Made by a program: the position numbers and the translations under genes
Shown here: positions 32,376-42,270 of the stretch, in pieces
Numbering within the stretch: the first letter of the stretch is position 1
Layout: each line of letters opens with the position of its first letter
Source: an uncultured beta proteobacterium
Lineage (GTDB): Bacteria > Pseudomonadota > Gammaproteobacteria > Burkholderiales > Burkholderiaceae
Direction of reading: 5' to 3'
NCBI GenBank assembly: GCA_903875135.1
Contig: CAIQUZ010000114.1
Location: 62,001-126,000, forward strand
DNA: 64,000 bases
The notes under the pieces: generated by a model
The model's database searches: none
The model's input: only the letters and a program-made list of their open reading frames with translations
Told to the model about the DNA's origin: nothing

Positions 32376-34436
32376 ATGCCAGAAAATAAATCACCTTTAG
32401 AGCGTCTTGGCCTCGTCACTCCAGCGGCTTTAGCTCTACACCTTCCTATACGTTATGAGGATGAGACAGAATTAATTTCTGTTGAAGAGGCCATTTCTGG
32501 CTTTGGTCAAGCTACTGTTCAAACCCAAGGTAAAGTCATTCTTTGTGATGTCAAGTTTAGACCGCGTCGCCAATTAATTGTCGTCATTGCTGATCAAGAA
32601 GCTGAATTGGTCCTGCGTTTTTTGAATTTTTATCCTAGTCAACAAAAACAAATGGCAATTGGAAACTTTTTAAGGGTCAGGGGAGATGTGAAACAAGGGT
32701 TTATGGGGCCTGAAATGGTGCATCCAACCGTCAAACAAGTGCTACCAGAAACCCCTTTACCTCAACAATTAACCCCAGTTTATTCAACTATAGCGGGTAT
32801 TGGGCAAATCACAGTTCGAAAAGGAATAGAAAAAGGTTTAAAGGATCCTACAGTCAGAAAGTTTTTACGCGAGATTATTCCGTTGAGTAGCATTGTTGAC
32901 CCGAAGTATCGTTTTTTGAAAGATTTACCAAGTTTGGAGGAATCTATTTTTTCTTTGCACTATCCAACTGTCCAGACCGATAAAGATGCTTTATTAGAAC
33001 GAACCCACCCTGCTTGGCGCAGAATTCAGTTTGAGGAATTATTGGCGCAACAGATCTCCTTACAGCGCGCTCATATTGAAAGACAAAAAAGAAAAGCGCC
33101 GTTTATGAATCAATCCTCTGGGGGGTTTGTCCAACGACTTTTTGATTTACTACCATTCACTTTAACGGGCGCTCAAAAAAAGGTGTGGTCAGAAATTGCT
33201 AATGACTTAGCCAAACCTTATCCGATGAATCGTTTACTACAGGGCGACGTTGGTAGCGGCAAGACCGCCGTCGCGGCGCTTGCGGCAGCTCATGCAATTG
33301 ATCATGGTTATCAAGTGGCCTTAATGGCACCAACAGAAATTTTGGCAGAACAACATTTCAGAAAGTTTGAGCCTTGGTTTTTAAAACTAGGCGTTGAAAT
33401 GGTCTGGTTGACTGGTAGCTTGAAAGCCAAGGAAAAGAAATTAGCCCAAGAAAAAATAAAAACAGGTCAAGCACAGTTAGCGATTGGAACTCATGCCTTA
33501 ATCCAAGAGGGGGTTGAGTTTGCTCAACTAGGCCTAGCGATCATTGATGAACAGCATCGATTTGGGGTTAGACAGCGCCTACAGTTTCATGGGAAACAGG
33601 GCTCGGAAGATATTTTTGCTCACCAATTAATGATGTCTGCCACGCCCATTCCTAGAACGCTGGCAATGACCTATTATGCCGATTTAGAAGTTTCTGTGAT
33701 TGATGAATTACCACCTGGACGTAAGCCCATCTTGACGAAATTATTTAAAGATTCACGCCGAGATGAAGTTATTCTAGGCATCAGAAAAGAACTCACTCTT
33801 GGTCGGCAGGCTTATTGGGTTTGTCCGCTGATTGAAGAGTCTGAAGTTTTACAATTACAAACCGTGACAGACACCTTTGAGTCTTTAAAATCCAAACTCA
33901 CAGAGTACCGCATAGCAATGATGCACGGTCGGATGTCGAGTGAGGAAAAATCCAGCATCATGGCCGACTTCAAGAATGGCAGTATTCAGTTATTGGTGAG
34001 TACGACGGTAATCGAGGTTGGGGTAGATGTTCCTAACGCAAGCCTGATGATTATTGAGCACTCCGAGCGTTTTGGATACTCGCAGATACATCAATTACGC
34101 GGGCGAGTTGGAAGAGGCGAAGCCGACTCAGTATGTATTCTTTTGTATAGTGAGCAATTATCTTTTGCGGCAAAAGAACGATTAAAAGTTTTGCGTGAAA
34201 ATTCTGATGGTTTTATTATTGCGGAGCATGACTTATCTCTCAGAGGACCAGGAGAATTATTGGGATCAAGGCAGTCAGGAGAGTCAATGTTGCGCTTTGT
34301 TGATTTACAAAGGGATGCCTGGTTAGTCTCACTGGTAAAAGACTTCGCACATGATATATTAGCTACAGCTCCTGAATTAGCAGAGCTTCACCTGCAGCGC
34401 TGGCTTGGCTCAAGAGCTGATTACCTTAAAGCATAA
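32376..34436 (+). CDS. recG: ATP-dependent DNA helicase RecG
   Basis: 686 residues. An N-terminal wedge/OB domain (about 1-235) is followed by helicase motifs: Walker A GDVGSGKTAVAALAA (about 288-302), the DEQH box IIDEQHRFGVRQR, SATPIPRTLA (motif III), and STTVIEVGVDVPNA plus GRVGRG (motifs V-VI). It reverses stalled forks and processes Holliday junctions. It starts one to two turns closer to the OB fold than E. coli RecG, so the N-terminus may be slightly short. Two bases separate it from oxyR. Confidence 0.97.
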   Translation: MPENKSPLERLGLVTPAALALHLPIRYEDETELISVEEAISGFGQATVQTQGKVILCDVKFRPRRQLIVVIADQEAELVLRFLNFYPSQQKQMAIGNFLRVRGDVKQGFMGPEMVHPTVKQVLPETPLPQQLTPVYSTIAGIGQITVRKGIEKGLKDPTVRKFLREIIPLSSIVDPKYRFLKDLPSLEESIFSLHYPTVQTDKDALLERTHPAWRRIQFEELLAQQISLQRAHIERQKRKAPFMNQSSGGFVQRLFDLLPFTLTGAQKKVWSEIANDLAKPYPMNRLLQGDVGSGKTAVAALAAAHAIDHGYQVALMAPTEILAEQHFRKFEPWFLKLGVEMVWLTGSLKAKEKKLAQEKIKTGQAQLAIGTHALIQEGVEFAQLGLAIIDEQHRFGVRQRLQFHGKQGSEDIFAHQLMMSATPIPRTLAMTYYADLEVSVIDELPPGRKPILTKLFKDSRRDEVILGIRKELTLGRQAYWVCPLIEESEVLQLQTVTDTFESLKSKLTEYRIAMMHGRMSSEEKSSIMADFKNGSIQLLVSTTVIEVGVDVPNASLMIIEHSERFGYSQIHQLRGRVGRGEADSVCILLYSEQLSFAAKERLKVLRENSDGFIIAEHDLSLRGPGELLGSRQSGESMLRFVDLQRDAWLVSLVKDFAHDILATAPELAELHLQRWLGSRADYLKA

Positions 34437-34438
34437 AT

Positions 34439-35362
34439 ATGACCCTTACTGAACTTCGCTATATTGTTGCGGTTGCTAGAGAGAAACATTTTGGAAGAGC
34501 GGCACAGGCGTGTTTTGTTTCACAACCCACACTTTCAGTAGCGGTTAAAAAGCTTGAAGAAGAGTTAGACGTTCAAATCTTTCATCGGCATTCAGGGGAT
34601 ATTTCAGTGACACCCCTGGGGAAATTACTGATAGAACAAGCGCTTCGTATTCTGGAAGAAACAAAGCGTTTTTCTGATATGGCGAAGATTGGTGTAGACC
34701 CCATGAAAGGGCCTCTGCGCCTAGGGGCTATTTATACGATTGCACCCTATCTATTGCCAAGTTTGGTTAGTGAAGCAAAAGATCGATTACCGCATATCCC
34801 TTTATTTTTATATGAGACATTTACGGCATCCATTTTAGAAATGCTTAAGCAAGATGAATTAGATTGCGCCGTCTTAGCTGAACCTATTAACCGCAATGGT
34901 TTAGAAGTGATTGAGCTGTATGATGAGCCCTATATGGTGACTGTTCCAAAGTCGCATGAATGGGCAAAGCGAGAGTCGATTGAGCCGCATGAATTAAGCA
35001 CACAAAATATGTTACTACTTGGGGCTGGACATTGTTTTAGAGATCATGTTCTTCAAGTCTGTCCAGAATTAAACCGAGCAAAATTTTTATTTGATGAGGG
35101 CCCCAAAAATTTCGAAGGATCCTCATTAGAAACTATTCGACAGATGGTCGCTGGTGGTATTGGAATTTCGGTATTGCCAAAAACAGCCGTTTCAGAAACC
35201 AATCTGAAAGAGTCATTAATTCAATATATTCCCTTTGTTGATCCGCAACCTTGCCGACGAATTGTTCTTGTCTATCGTAAAGGAATTCAAAGAGCACCAG
35301 CGATTCAGGCTCTCGCAAAAACGATTCAGTTATGCGCACTGGCAGGAGTAAAGTGGCTTTGA
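34439..35362 (+). CDS. oxyR: Hydrogen-peroxide-sensing LysR-type regulator OxyR
   Basis: 307 residues. N-terminal LysR helix-turn-helix ([37 protein letters not shown]). The redox pair is visible as [12 protein letters not shown]: two Cys nine residues apart, the same spacing as Cys199/Cys208 of E. coli OxyR, followed by the family-like [20 protein letters not shown]. Oxidation forms a disulfide that switches activation of catalase and peroxidase genes. No katG or ahp gene is adjacent. Linkage of oxyR with recG is known in Pseudomonas aeruginosa (order oxyR-recG); here the order is recG-oxyR. Confidence 0.95.
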   Translation: MTLTELRYIVAVAREKHFGRAAQACFVSQPTLSVAVKKLEEELDVQIFHRHSGDISVTPLGKLLIEQALRILEETKRFSDMAKIGVDPMKGPLRLGAIYTIAPYLLPSLVSEAKDRLPHIPLFLYETFTASILEMLKQDELDCAVLAEPINRNGLEVIELYDEPYMVTVPKSHEWAKRESIEPHELSTQNMLLLGAGHCFRDHVLQVCPELNRAKFLFDEGPKNFEGSSLETIRQMVAGGIGISVLPKTAVSETNLKESLIQYIPFVDPQPCRRIVLVYRKGIQRAPAIQALAKTIQLCALAGVKWL

Positions 35363-36225
35363 TGGAACAGTTCAAGTTTCGGCTGATTCAGTATGCCTAT
35401 TTAGTCAGATTACATAAACCTATTGGAACGGTATTACTTCTATGGCCGACCCTGTGGGCTTTATGGTTTGCAAGCCATGGCCGTCCTCCGCTGTTGCATG
35501 TAGGCATATTTTGTTTAGGTACTTTGCTAATGCGAAGTGCGGGTTGCGCCATTAATGATTATGCTGATCGTGATTTTGATCAATACGTCAAGCGTACTGA
35601 AAACCGCCCCCTAACGTCCGGAAAAATTAGTAAAAAAGAAGCCTTATTTGTCGCTGGGGTTTTAGCCTTCATTTCTTTTGTGATAGTTTTACCCTTAAAT
35701 CGATTGACCATTGAGTTGTCCTTTGCTGCTTTATTCATTGCGGTTTTGTACCCTTTTACAAAAAGGTTTTTTGCTATGCCACAGGCCATTCTTGGAATCG
35801 CCTTTGGCTTTGGGATACCAATGGCATATGCGGCGGAATTAAATGAGATACCATGGCAAGCTTGGTTAATGTTACTCGGCAATATATTTTGGGCGATTGC
35901 CTACGATACCGCGTATGCGATGGTGGACCGTGACGATGATATAAAAATTGGTATCAAGACATCAGCCATTACTTTTGGGAAGTTTGAGGTTGCCGCTATA
36001 GTGATCTGTTACCTATTATTTTTTAGTGTTATGGCTTATCTGGCCTTACTTGAAAGACTTAACCATTGGTTTTGGGCGGGTTGGCTTATTGCTTTCGGAT
36101 GTGCTGTTTATCATTACACACTGGTTAAAACTCGAGAACGTATGCAATGCTTTAAGGCTTTTAATCACAACAACTGGTTAGGGGCAGCCTTATTTGGCGG
36201 CGTTGCTTTAGCCTACCTCAATTGA
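35362..36225 (+). CDS. ubiA: 4-hydroxybenzoate octaprenyltransferase
   Basis: 287 residues from the ATG at 35362, which overlaps the oxyR stop (TGATG). A GTG at 35353, four bases after AGGAG, is also possible. It has eight to nine membrane helices with the two Asp-rich prenyl-diphosphate motifs NDYADRDFD and DRDDD (in [13 protein letters not shown]). It prenylates 4-hydroxybenzoate in ubiquinone synthesis. Similarity to E. coli UbiA (290 residues) runs end to end. Confidence 0.96.
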   Translation: MEQFKFRLIQYAYLVRLHKPIGTVLLLWPTLWALWFASHGRPPLLHVGIFCLGTLLMRSAGCAINDYADRDFDQYVKRTENRPLTSGKISKKEALFVAGVLAFISFVIVLPLNRLTIELSFAALFIAVLYPFTKRFFAMPQAILGIAFGFGIPMAYAAELNEIPWQAWLMLLGNIFWAIAYDTAYAMVDRDDDIKIGIKTSAITFGKFEVAAIVICYLLFFSVMAYLALLERLNHWFWAGWLIAFGCAVYHYTLVKTRERMQCFKAFNHNNWLGAALFGGVALAYLN

Positions 36226-36227
36226 GT

Positions 36228-37079
36228 TTATGGTTGGCTAAATTCATCACCTAATTCTTTAGCTCTTTTTGCGGCCGCTTTAACTGCTTCTTGCAAAGAA
36301 TGACCCCATTGCTTTTCACGAAGTACCTCAAGTGCAGCAAAAGTAGTGCCGCCTTTAGAGGTCACTTTCTCACGCAGAGTACTTGGAGATTCCATCGATT
36401 GATAAGCTAACTCTCCAGCACCCATGATGGTGTGAGTAGCAAGTAATTTTGCTTGTTCATAAGTAAGGCCGAGAGAGCAACCACTTTTAATCAGGTTTTC
36501 AATGAAAGAAAACACATAGGCTGGACCACTACCTGATAGTGCGGTAACCACATCTAACAGTTCTTCCTGATCAACCCAGACAAAATGACCAATGGCACGG
36601 TTGACGACTTCTATTAACTCAACATCAGCTTCCTTCACTGAATTACCACGATATAGCCCTGTCACACCTTTTTGGATAAGGGCTGGAGTATTCGGCATGG
36701 CACGCACAAGACGCGCGTTGTTTAGATATTGTTCAATATCAATTAATCGAACTCCAGCAACAATACTGAGAATTAAGTGTTGAGAATCAGCAAACTCTTG
36801 TAAAACTGTATTGAGTGCTTTGAGTGCTTCTTTCATTTGTTGAGGCTTAATACTCAGCACAATCAATGAGGCGGTGTTGAGGAAGCTTTTACTAGATTGA
36901 ATGTCTGCTTGGGTGGTGATGTGATATTTTTGAATCAGTAGTTCACGCGCAGACTCTGCAGGATCGATAGCTAGAAGATTTTTTGGGTCCAATCCATTCT
37001 GAATCAACCCGCTGAGCATTGCACTTGCCATATTGCCGCCACCAATAAATGCAATTTTGAGTTGTGTTAGATTGATCAT
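36228..37079 (-). CDS. proC: Pyrroline-5-carboxylate reductase
   Basis: 283 residues. N-terminal NADP-binding IAFIGGGNMASAMLSGLIQNG, VRAMPNTPALIQKGVTGLY, and the C-terminal signature ALSGSGPAYVFSFIENLIKSG. It makes proline from pyrroline-5-carboxylate. It lies two bases after yggS, the common yggS-proC pairing. Convergent with ubiA. Confidence 0.98.
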   Translation of the reverse strand: MINLTQLKIAFIGGGNMASAMLSGLIQNGLDPKNLLAIDPAESARELLIQKYHITTQADIQSSKSFLNTASLIVLSIKPQQMKEALKALNTVLQEFADSQHLILSIVAGVRLIDIEQYLNNARLVRAMPNTPALIQKGVTGLYRGNSVKEADVELIEVVNRAIGHFVWVDQEELLDVVTALSGSGPAYVFSFIENLIKSGCSLGLTYEQAKLLATHTIMGAGELAYQSMESPSTLREKVTSKGGTTFAALEVLREKQWGHSLQEAVKAAAKRAKELGDEFSQP

Positions 37080-37081
37080 AT

Positions 37082-37807
37082 TTATTCTTCGGAATCTTCC
37101 TCGATAACATCTGGTTCACGTGGGCCAAAAATAGCCGTTCCAACACGGACCATCGTACTTCCAGCTTCGATGGCGCGCTCTAAATCATCCGACATCCCAA
37201 GTGATAAAGTGTCGAAACGATTTTTAAATTGATGTCTTTTGAGATGCAGTTGTATGTCGAGAAATAGCTTTTGAAATTTTTTCATTGACTGTAATGAAGC
37301 ACCTGGCTCAGGTATTGCCATTAGACCCCTTAACGAGATATTCGGTAATTCCGCAATATCAAGGCACGTCAATAAAGCATCCTCTGGGGGCACACCACTT
37401 TTTGAAGCTTCACCAGAAATATTAACTTGGAGACAAATATTTAAATCTTCCATATCTTTGGGGCGTTGGTCGGATAAGCGTTGCGCTATTTTAAAACGGT
37501 CAACGCTTTGTACCCAGTCAAATGATTCAGCAATAAAACGTGTCTTATTGCTTTGTACAGGACCGATAAAGTGCCATATGATTTTTTTCCGAAGATCATC
37601 CAGCTCAACTATTTTGTCCGTACCTTCTTGAACATAGTTTTCAGCAAAATCTTTCTGACCAGCGACAAATGCTTCCCTGACTGTTGATGCTGGGTGCGTT
37701 TTTGAAACGGCAATCAGTTGGACACTATTGTTCGGTCTACCAACGCGTGCAGATGCTTGGGAGATTTGGCTTTTAACGAAAATCAGCTGATCAGAAATAG
37801 AACTCAT
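37082..37807 (-). CDS. yggS: YggS-family PLP homeostasis protein
   Basis: 241 residues. The PLP-binding Lys is in VQLIAVSKTHPAST; the phosphate-binding end is LSLGMSDDLERAIEAGSTMVRVGTAIFGPR. A single-domain fold III-type PLP protein that buffers free PLP and affects amino- and keto-acid balance; no catalytic reaction is known. The start overlaps the glcF stop by four bases. Confidence 0.97.
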   Translation of the reverse strand: MSSISDQLIFVKSQISQASARVGRPNNSVQLIAVSKTHPASTVREAFVAGQKDFAENYVQEGTDKIVELDDLRKKIIWHFIGPVQSNKTRFIAESFDWVQSVDRFKIAQRLSDQRPKDMEDLNICLQVNISGEASKSGVPPEDALLTCLDIAELPNISLRGLMAIPEPGASLQSMKKFQKLFLDIQLHLKRHQFKNRFDTLSLGMSDDLERAIEAGSTMVRVGTAIFGPREPDVIEEDSEE

Positions 37808-39066
37808 TTGAAGTCTTTATGTTGTAGAAGTTGATCAATAATCTCAATCCAGTGGGTTACGGGTACATTGTCATTTTGAAGATGCGTGATACAACCTACG
37901 TTACCAGATACGATATATTTTGATTGATTTTCATGACAAGCATCCAATAGCTTAACCAATTTACCTTCTCTGAGTTGATTTGATAAAGATTCTTGAAGGA
38001 TGGAATATGTTCCAGCGGATCCACAGCACAAGTGGCTATCTTCGCAAAGATTCACTTTTACGCCTATTTGTGTCAGCAGATCTTCAACCTTACCTTTAAC
38101 TTGTTGTCCATGTTGCAAGGTGCAGGGTGGATGATAGGTTAGCCTGAGTTGACTATCTGTTCCAACTGCATTGATTAAATCCGGCAAATACTGCGGAAGG
38201 ATTTCACTAATATCTTTCGTTAGAGCGCTGATTATTTTTGCGAGAGCCGCATATATCGGATCATCTTTTAGATAATAAGCATAATCTTTTACCATCACAC
38301 CACATCCTGAGGCATTCATCACGATTGCGCTTATTTTTTCCTGCGCAATGATCGGCATCCAAGCATCAATGTTTTTGCGAATATCATTTTTAGCAGCGTC
38401 ATGATCATTGAGATGATGACGTATAGCCCCACAACAGCCTGCTTTAGGAGGTGTAATCAATTCAATATTGAGCACTTCAAAGACGCGTCGAGTAGCCTGA
38501 TTAATATTCGGCAGCATCCCTGGCTGAACACAACCTTCTAAAAAAAGCATTTTTGTATTAAACCCTGGTATTTTTTGTGGCGTGGGAGTAGGATCAAAAT
38601 AGCTGGTTGGTATTTTCTTTTGTAACGAAGCCGGCAGTATCGGTTTAACAACACGACCAATTTTCATCGCAGGATTAAATATTTCTGATCGCGTGAGGGT
38701 TTCTTTTAAAAGCCAGCGGATGACTCGGTCTTTAATCGGTCTTGGGGGTGTTTGTTCCTCAGCCCATTTTCTACCTATATCTAATAAATGACCATATTGC
38801 ACACCGCTTGGACAGGTACTTTCGCAATTGCGGCAAGTAAGACAACGATCTAAATGCAATCGCGTTTTTTCTGTAGCCTGCTTACCTTCCGCCATTTGTT
38901 TGATCAGATAAATACGTCCGCGAGGTCCATCTAGTTCATCCCCAAGAATCTGATAGGTTGGACAGGTTGCAGTACAAAAACCGCAATGCACGCAGTTGGC
39001 GAGAAGCTTTTGTGCTTCTATTCCCTCTGGGTGATTGATCAATTGTGGCGCTAAGTCTGTTTGCAT
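37804..39066 (-). CDS. glcF: Glycolate oxidase iron-sulfur subunit
   Basis: 420 residues. Two N-terminal [4Fe-4S] motifs, CVHCGFCTATCPTY (about 21-34) and CLTCRNCESTCPSG (about 71-84), are followed by two CCG domains (CCGAIRHHL; CCGSAGTY). It takes electrons from the GlcD/GlcE flavin to the quinone pool. Third gene of glcD-glcE-glcF. Confidence 0.97.
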   Translation of the reverse strand: MQTDLAPQLINHPEGIEAQKLLANCVHCGFCTATCPTYQILGDELDGPRGRIYLIKQMAEGKQATEKTRLHLDRCLTCRNCESTCPSGVQYGHLLDIGRKWAEEQTPPRPIKDRVIRWLLKETLTRSEIFNPAMKIGRVVKPILPASLQKKIPTSYFDPTPTPQKIPGFNTKMLFLEGCVQPGMLPNINQATRRVFEVLNIELITPPKAGCCGAIRHHLNDHDAAKNDIRKNIDAWMPIIAQEKISAIVMNASGCGVMVKDYAYYLKDDPIYAALAKIISALTKDISEILPQYLPDLINAVGTDSQLRLTYHPPCTLQHGQQVKGKVEDLLTQIGVKVNLCEDSHLCCGSAGTYSILQESLSNQLREGKLVKLLDACHENQSKYIVSGNVGCITHLQNDNVPVTHWIEIIDQLLQHKDFK

Positions 39067-39069
39067 AAA

Positions 39070-40173
39070 TTAGTAGGGCATTCGGCCTGTATTAAAGATG
39101 CCATGAGGATCAAAAGTTTGCCGAATGCGTTCTTGGACAATGGTTAAGGGAGCCGTTAATGGATTGAATGAGAGGGGCGTAAAAACACTTGTATTGTCAG
39201 GTTTTTTGCCTCGGAAGAGGGTTGCATGACCGCCGTTCTGTTGGGCTATTTGTTGGGCCTGTGTTGCGGACAGTTGGCCTTTGATCCAACGCTGACCAGC
39301 GTACCATTCAATGAGGGTGGTTTGCTCGAAGGGAAGAGGAGCGCTGAGGGGGGCAATAGCAAAGCGCCATAAAAGATCGTCTGAATCCGTAAAAAAAGAG
39401 TGCTGTTGTTCTTTAATGCTTTCCCAAAAGATCATCGCCTCATCTTCTGGAACTAATTGAGCCGGTAGCTTTAGGTTCATTTTGATGATGCCCGCTTCTA
39501 CGGCTGCATTTGCGCCAGCTAATCGCATCCATAGTTGTCCATCCTTAGAGTCCCCAATCCAAGCACTCGCTGATAAAGGGAGTGGCTGACTTGCCCAGGT
39601 ATTCATTTGGATGATGGCTTGAGCTTGAGGGATTTGAAATCGTAAAGTTTGTGTTCTTGGGGGTCGTGGTAAAACTTTAATGGATACTTCTAGCAAAAGG
39701 GCGATGGTGCCCAGCGAGCCCGGAAGCAGGCGTGAGACATCATAGCCCGCAACATTTTTCATGACTTTGCCGCCAAAGGATAGGATTTCACCACGACCAT
39801 CCATGATCTTTGTGCCAAGAACATAATCCCGAAGACTGCCGTATTGACCGCGTCCAGGACCTGCCAAACCCGAGGCAATCATGCCACCGATGGTAGCTTC
39901 TTCACCAAAATGTGGCGGATCGAAGGCAAAGTACTGATTTTTTTCAGCTAAAGCGGCTTCGACATCTTTGAGTGGGGTTCCACCACAAACCGTAATGACG
40001 AGTTCTTCCGCTTGATAGTCAAGAATTCCTTGATATGACTTTGTATCAAGCGTTATTCCATGAGCTACATCACCATACCAATGTTTTGTGTTACCACCCA
40101 CAATGTTGATATTTTTTTGATTCGTAATCGCTGATTGAATCTGTTCCTTGAATTGTGAAATAGCGGCGTGCAT
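39070..40173 (-). CDS. glcE: Glycolate oxidase FAD-binding subunit
   Basis: 367 residues. The FAD-binding domain contains VVGGTPLKDVEAAL-like and ATIGGMIASGLAGPGRGQYGSLRDYVLG motifs, with a short C-terminal ERIRQTFDPHGIFNTGRM, the usual ending of FAD-linked oxidases. GlcE pairs with GlcD to form the flavin part of glycolate dehydrogenase. Three bases before glcF. Confidence 0.96.
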   Translation of the reverse strand: MHAAISQFKEQIQSAITNQKNINIVGGNTKHWYGDVAHGITLDTKSYQGILDYQAEELVITVCGGTPLKDVEAALAEKNQYFAFDPPHFGEEATIGGMIASGLAGPGRGQYGSLRDYVLGTKIMDGRGEILSFGGKVMKNVAGYDVSRLLPGSLGTIALLLEVSIKVLPRPPRTQTLRFQIPQAQAIIQMNTWASQPLPLSASAWIGDSKDGQLWMRLAGANAAVEAGIIKMNLKLPAQLVPEDEAMIFWESIKEQQHSFFTDSDDLLWRFAIAPLSAPLPFEQTTLIEWYAGQRWIKGQLSATQAQQIAQQNGGHATLFRGKKPDNTSVFTPLSFNPLTAPLTIVQERIRQTFDPHGIFNTGRMPY

Positions 40174-40182
40174 AGGGCAGGA

Positions 40183-41667
40183 TTAAAAACGCTCCAATTC
40201 TGGGTGCGGCAGTATTCCTTTGCTAATGCGCATACGGCCATATTCAGCACAACGATGAAGGGTTGGTATTGCTTTATCAGGATTGAGCAGTTTTTGTGGG
40301 TCAAAAGAGGCCTTGATACCCCAAAAGAAATTTCTTTCTAATTCAGAAAACTGAATACACATAGAGTTAATTTTCTCGACCCCAACGCCGTGTTCTCCAG
40401 TAATCGTTCCACCAAGCTCCACACAAGCTTCTAAAATTTCTGCGCCAAAGTCTTCTGCGCGAAGCCATTGCGCATGATCTGCGCCATTAAACATAATCAA
40501 TGGGTGCATATTGCCATCCCCGGCATGAAATACATTCATACAGCCTAATTGGTATTTTTCCTCCATCCCTTTGATCCGCTTGAGAAGTTCGGAGATTTGA
40601 CGACGAGGAATGGTACCATCCATGCAATAGTAATCTGGTGAGACTCGACCAGCTGCTGGAAACGCATTTTTACGACCACTCCAAAACTTGAGTCTTTCGG
40701 CTTCAGACTTTGAGACTTGAAGACGCGTTGCGCCACTGGCATTTAAAACCGCGCTCATCTTTGCGATTTCTTCTTCGACTTCTTCAGGAGTTCCGTCGGA
40801 TTCACATAAAAGGATGGTTTGAGCGTCGATATCGTAGCCAGCATGAACAAATTCTTCAACGGCTCTTGTTGCGGGTTGATCCATCATCTCTAGACCTGCC
40901 GGTATGATTCCAGCACCAATTACGGCAGCAACAGCATGACCACCTTTTTCGATATCATCAAAACTAGCCATAATCACTTTGGCGATTTGAGGTTTTGGGA
41001 TTAACTTCACCGTCACTTCTGTAACGATTGCCAACATGCCTTCACTACCTATAAACACTGAAAAAAGATCTAAACCAGGGCTATCAGGAGCAATACCACC
41101 AAACTCGATAACTTCCCCAGTGATTAAAATTGCTCTTATTCTCAGAACATTATGGATGGTAAGGCCATATTTTAAGCAGTGAACGCCACCAGAATTTTCG
41201 CTGACATTACCGCCGATGGTACAAGCAATTTGCGATGACGGATCTGGCGCATAATAAAGTTGATGCTTAGCGACAGCTTCAGAAATTGCCAAGTTTCGGA
41301 CCCCTGGTTGAACATTGGCAGTCCTCGCAATGGGGTCAATGGCTAAGATCTTTTTGAATTTTGCCAATGACAGAACAAGCCCTTGTGCAATCGGCATTGC
41401 TCCGCCCGATAAACCGGTTCCTGCTCCGCGCGGGACGATCGGAATTTGATAATCATGGCAAATCTTTAAAATAGCGATCACCTGTTGCTCTGTGGTCGGG
41501 AGCGCTACTGCAAGCGGCATTTGACGATAAGCAGCCAGCCCATCGCATTCATAGGGGATAGTGTCTTCCGGCTCCCATAGCAAACAGTCCTCATCGAGGA
41601 TTGGTTTCAAAAGGCCAACTAAAAAGTTTTGGCGGCTTCTTAAGGACGGTTCAGTAATTGCATTCAT
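40183..41667 (-). CDS. glcD: Glycolate oxidase catalytic subunit
   Basis: 494 residues from the ATG at 41667 (MNAITEPS), close to the 499 of E. coli GlcD. The upstream-extended ORF enters the divergent gene and looks unlikely. FAD motif PRGAGTGLSGGAMPIAQGLVLSL, CTIGGNVSENSGGVHCLKYGLT, the His-rich NVFHAGDGNMHPL and GTITGEHGVGVEK are intact. It oxidises glycolate to glyoxylate, useful in waters with algal exudate. A TATTAT box lies 18 bases upstream of the start on the minus strand. Confidence 0.97.
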   Translation of the reverse strand: MNAITEPSLRSRQNFLVGLLKPILDEDCLLWEPEDTIPYECDGLAAYRQMPLAVALPTTEQQVIAILKICHDYQIPIVPRGAGTGLSGGAMPIAQGLVLSLAKFKKILAIDPIARTANVQPGVRNLAISEAVAKHQLYYAPDPSSQIACTIGGNVSENSGGVHCLKYGLTIHNVLRIRAILITGEVIEFGGIAPDSPGLDLFSVFIGSEGMLAIVTEVTVKLIPKPQIAKVIMASFDDIEKGGHAVAAVIGAGIIPAGLEMMDQPATRAVEEFVHAGYDIDAQTILLCESDGTPEEVEEEIAKMSAVLNASGATRLQVSKSEAERLKFWSGRKNAFPAAGRVSPDYYCMDGTIPRRQISELLKRIKGMEEKYQLGCMNVFHAGDGNMHPLIMFNGADHAQWLRAEDFGAEILEACVELGGTITGEHGVGVEKINSMCIQFSELERNFFWGIKASFDPQKLLNPDKAIPTLHRCAEYGRMRISKGILPHPELERF

Positions 41668-41684
41668 AGGTTTAATTATCCCTC

Positions 41685-41691
41685 TATAATA
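41685..41691. promoter_or_regulatory. Shared symmetric -10 element between glcD and the cobalamin adenosyltransferase gene
   Basis: TATAATA reads TATAAT on + (41685-41690) and TATTAT on - (41691-41686). The + copy is a perfect -10, and position +1 would fall on or next to the ATG at 41698. -35 boxes are weak in both directions. Confidence 0.55.
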
Positions 41692-41697
41692 CATTTT

Positions 41698-42270
41698 ATG
41701 GGAAATCGGTTGACACAAATTGCAACCCGTACGGGTGACTCGGGAACAACGGGTTTAGGAGATGGGACAAGGGTTGATAAAACCCATGACCGGATCTGTG
41801 CCATGGGAGATGTTGACGAGCTGAACTCACAAATTGGCGTTTTATTAACAGAAGAATTCCCTGAGCTGATTAATCAAGCCATGCGATCCTTATTAAATCA
41901 AGTACAACATGATTTATTTGATTTGGGAGGAGAGTTGTGTATTCCTGGATATACATTATTAAAAGAAGAACAAGTCTTTTATTTGGATGAGCAGTTGGCT
42001 TTATACAATGCACAGCTTCCCAAATTGGCGGAATTCATTTTACCAGGTGGGACTAAAGCGGCAGCACAGGCACATATTTGTCGTACTGTTTGCCGCAGAG
42101 CAGAGCGGTCGATTGTGCAGCTTGGCCACTCAGACTCCATCAATGACTCCCCAAGACTGTATACGAACCGTCTGTCTGACCTCTTTTTTGTCTTGGCGCG
42201 CTTTTTAAACCTCAGTGCTGGGGGAAAAGATGTTTTGTGGAACCATCATAAATCCCCCAAGGCTACCTAG
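41698..42270 (+). CDS. PduO-type ATP:cob(I)alamin adenosyltransferase
   Basis: 190 residues. The N-terminal IATRTGDSGTTGLGDGTRVDK is the ATP-binding signature; CRTVCRRAERS and LYTNRLSDLFFVLAR mark the C-terminal helices. It makes adenosylcobalamin. There is no Shine-Dalgarno sequence before the ATG, and a consensus TATAAT ends seven bases upstream, so the mRNA is probably leaderless. The stop overlaps the stop of the convergent aroG by four bases. Confidence 0.96.
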   Translation: MGNRLTQIATRTGDSGTTGLGDGTRVDKTHDRICAMGDVDELNSQIGVLLTEEFPELINQAMRSLLNQVQHDLFDLGGELCIPGYTLLKEEQVFYLDEQLALYNAQLPKLAEFILPGGTKAAAQAHICRTVCRRAERSIVQLGHSDSINDSPRLYTNRLSDLFFVLARFLNLSAGGKDVLWNHHKSPKAT

